Shown piece after piece: positions 62,497-64,000 of a stretch of DNA of 64,000 nucleotides. The notes beneath the pieces are model-generated. The model searched no databases. It was not told the origin of the DNA and saw only the letters and a list, made by a program, of their open reading frames with translations. Where the stretch lies: positions 124,001 to 188,000 of the forward strand of contig NZ_JBGOSH010000008.1 in NCBI RefSeq assembly GCF_041537925.1, read 5' to 3'. The position numbers and the translations under genes are program-made. Positions within the stretch are counted from its first letter, which is position 1; every line of letters begins with the position of its first letter. The stretch comes from Ruegeria_C sp041537925. Its GTDB lineage: Bacteria; Pseudomonadota; Alphaproteobacteria; Rhodobacterales; Rhodobacteraceae.

Positions 62497-63498
62497 TCAC
62501 AGCTCGGCCAGCGCATCCACCAGCTTGCCTGCACCAAAGCGATAAGGGTCGGTGGCGGGAATGCCCATCTCTTCCTCGACCTCGGCGATATAGGCGCGGG
62601 CCTCGTCCTCACTCATATGCTGGGTGTTGATCGAGACACCGACCACCTGACAGGCCGGGTTGGCGACCCGCGCCAGCGGCAGCGCTGTATCGCGCAGCTG
62701 CGCCAGCGTCGGCAGGCCGTATTCCGGCAATCCACGCATATGGGTACGGGTGGGTTCGTGGCACAGGATCAGTGCATCGGGTTGACCGCCATGCACCAGA
62801 GCCATCGTCACCCCGGAATAAGAGACGTGGAACAGCGAGCCCTGCCCCTCGATATGATCCCAGTGATCTTCGTCATTTTCGGGGGTCAGGTATTCAACGG
62901 CGCCCGCCATGAAATCAGCGATGACCGCATCCAGCGGCACGCCCTGCCCGGTGATCAAAATGCCGGTCTGGCCCGTGGCGCGGAAAGTAGATTTCTGGCC
63001 GCGCTTGCGCATCTCGGCATCCATCGACATCGCAGTATACATCTTTCCCGCCGAACAATCCGTGCCCACAGCCAGACAGCGCTTGCCGGACCGCTTCCTG
63101 CCATTTGCGATGGGGTAGCCAACGGTCGGCACCCGCACGTCATGCAGCGTGCCACCATGGGTTTGTGCGGCGGCGACCAGATCGCCCTCGTCGCGCAGCA
63201 GGTTATGCAGACCCGAGGCCAGATCATAACCCATCTCAAGCGCCGCGATCAGGACCTCTTTCCACGCGTCGCTGATGAAGCCGCCGCGATTGGCGACACC
63301 AATGACCAGCGTCTTGGCCCCGGCCTCTTTCGCCTCAGCCAGTGTCAGGTCGGTCAGACCCAGATCGGCACCGCAGCCGGGCAGACGGATCTGGCCGACG
63401 GCATTCTCGGGCCGCCAGTCACGGATTCCGATGGCCACCTTGGCGGCCAGTTGGTCGGGTGCATCCCCAAGGAACAAAAGATACGGCGTCTCGATCAT
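62497..63498 (-). CDS. dgcN: DUF1611 protein, probable D-glutamate N-acetyltransferase DgcN
   Basis: A 333-residue DUF1611 protein. The N-terminal Rossmann-like domain ends near LPTVGYPIANG (here VPTVGYP), and a P-loop-like GTDCSAGKMYTAM opens the C-terminal domain, with FRATGQTGILITGQGVPLD and HGGQPDALILCHEPTR following. Proteins of this family acetylate D-glutamate in the DgcN-DgcA pathway. It is first in a leftward cluster with dgcA and the D-amino-acid transaminase gene, supporting a D-glutamate catabolic operon. Confidence 0.85.
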   Translation of the reverse strand: MIETPYLLFLGDAPDQLAAKVAIGIRDWRPENAVGQIRLPGCGADLGLTDLTLAEAKEAGAKTLVIGVANRGGFISDAWKEVLIAALEMGYDLASGLHNLLRDEGDLVAAAQTHGGTLHDVRVPTVGYPIANGRKRSGKRCLAVGTDCSAGKMYTAMSMDAEMRKRGQKSTFRATGQTGILITGQGVPLDAVIADFMAGAVEYLTPENDEDHWDHIEGQGSLFHVSYSGVTMALVHGGQPDALILCHEPTRTHMRGLPEYGLPTLAQLRDTALPLARVANPACQVVGVSINTQHMSEDEARAYIAEVEEEMGIPATDPYRFGAGKLVDALAEL

Positions 63499-63794
63499 TG
63501 CGGTTCACTCCTCTGATTCCGGCGCACAATACGGGTGCGGGGCCGCAAGCGTTTCGTTTTTGCACCAGAAATCCCATTAAACGGCGCAAGATTGTCCCGC
63601 GAATTATTACTCCTGACGAAGATTCTCCCGACAAGCCAGACAAACGCGACCATCTCTGCGCAGATCCCGGCCAACCGCCAAAGATGCTGCACCGCCAATG
63701 CTGCATACGCACAATAGCGCTTGCGGGTAGGGCTGTAATTTAATATCCCCAAAACTGACAAAATCGTAATTTCCTTACCTACACGAGGCGACCA
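63499..63794. other. Intergenic region between dgcN and mcl1
   Basis: Divergent genes flank it, so both promoters lie here. I see no operator palindrome or small gene. Confidence 0.5.
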
Positions 63795-64000
63795 ATGAGC
63801 TTTCGCATTCAACCCGCCGCCCCGGCGCGCCCCAATCGCTGCCAGTTGTTCGGCCCCGGTTCGAACACCAAATTGTTTCCTAAAATGGCGGCCTCGGCGG
63901 CGGATGTCATCAACCTCGATCTCGAGGATTCGGTCGCGCCAAGCGACAAGGATGCCGCCCGCGCCAATGTGATCGAGGCCCTGAACACTGTCGATTGGGG
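63795..64000 (+). CDS. mcl1: Malyl-CoA lyase / beta-methylmalyl-CoA lyase, 5' part
   Basis: The first 68 codons of an Mcl1-type CitE-like lyase: MSFRIQPAAPARPNRCQLFGPG, then KMAASAADVINLDLEDSVAP, which contains the conserved LDLEDSV metal/CoA region. In Rhodobacterales this enzyme cleaves (3S)-malyl-CoA and beta-methylmalyl-CoA in the ethylmalonyl-CoA pathway. The rest of the gene lies beyond the window. Start ATG at 63795. Confidence 0.93.
   Translation, partial: MSFRIQPAAPARPNRCQLFGPGSNTKLFPKMAASAADVINLDLEDSVAPSDKDAARANVIEALNTVDW

Noticed and set aside
62311..63516. Forward ORF of 401 residues opposite dgcA/dgcN
   Set aside because: Antisense of two well supported genes; composition is low-complexity Gln/Arg/His.

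Overview
The window looks like a chromosomal segment of a marine alphaproteobacterium of the Rhodobacterales (Roseobacter group). The grounds are high-GC coding DNA, the start of a malyl-CoA lyase gene, a single-gene ATP-sulfurylase/APS-kinase fusion, a CIRCE-controlled groESL operon, a DUF1150/Hsp20 pair and a DgcN/DgcA D-glutamate module. I cannot name the species. No rRNA, tRNA, CRISPR array or complete insertion sequence was seen.

Layout. 1-20285: housekeeping genes (aspS partial, CPBP protease, pabC/pabB, carB, MFS exporter, phosphotransacetylase, a KAS III-like synthase, MarR/YceI pair, thymidine kinase, 2-hydroxyacid dehydrogenase, CsaA-like protein, proC, YbjN, UbiK-like, lgt, MidA-like methyltransferase, YfiH/PgeF). 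20286-31692: small ORFs, a Hint-domain protein, Lrp regulator, trxB with an overlapping RES-like gene, a membrane/[2Fe-2S]/adenylate cyclase fusion, sat-cysC, a fasciclin protein, a GT10-like glycosyltransferase, PhzF, DUF1150, Hsp20, DUF465 and DUF1272. 31768-42977: purEK, a phnM-like gene, a lipase-like hydrolase, two EamA exporters, an HlyD adaptor with a small membrane partner, groEL/groES, a DUF2161 protein and a family II pyrophosphatase.

43028-54548 is the stand-out region. It is an accessory block with visibly lower GC, set between ppaC and pyk. A divergent TetR regulator faces an operon that reads cmuB, cmuC, cmuA, fmdB-like, paaE-like reductase, hutI-like. This is the gene set and order known from chloromethane/bromomethane-degrading Aminobacter and Hyphomicrobium. 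CmuA (methyltransferase fused to a corrinoid domain) should take the methyl group from a methyl halide, and CmuB should pass it from the corrinoid to tetrahydrofolate. The flavin/[2Fe-2S] reductase is a plausible corrinoid re-activation partner. The HutI-like protein has lost most metal ligands of imidazolonepropionase and is probably a pseudoenzyme. A FecCD/BtuCD-type ABC importer follows, where other clusters have metF; corrinoid uptake is an attractive but unproven role.

54549-64000 returns to chromosomal backbone: pyk, an N-formylglutamate amidohydrolase family gene, DUF6868, DUF1244, a half-size YdcZ-type transporter in a lower-GC patch, and an SLC13/TrkA-C permease. It ends with a D-amino-acid module (D-amino-acid transaminase, DgcA, DgcN) and the first 68 codons of malyl-CoA lyase. 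Three short degenerate repeat-like stretches lie around the ABC operon and near the YdcZ gene and may be scars of past rearrangement.
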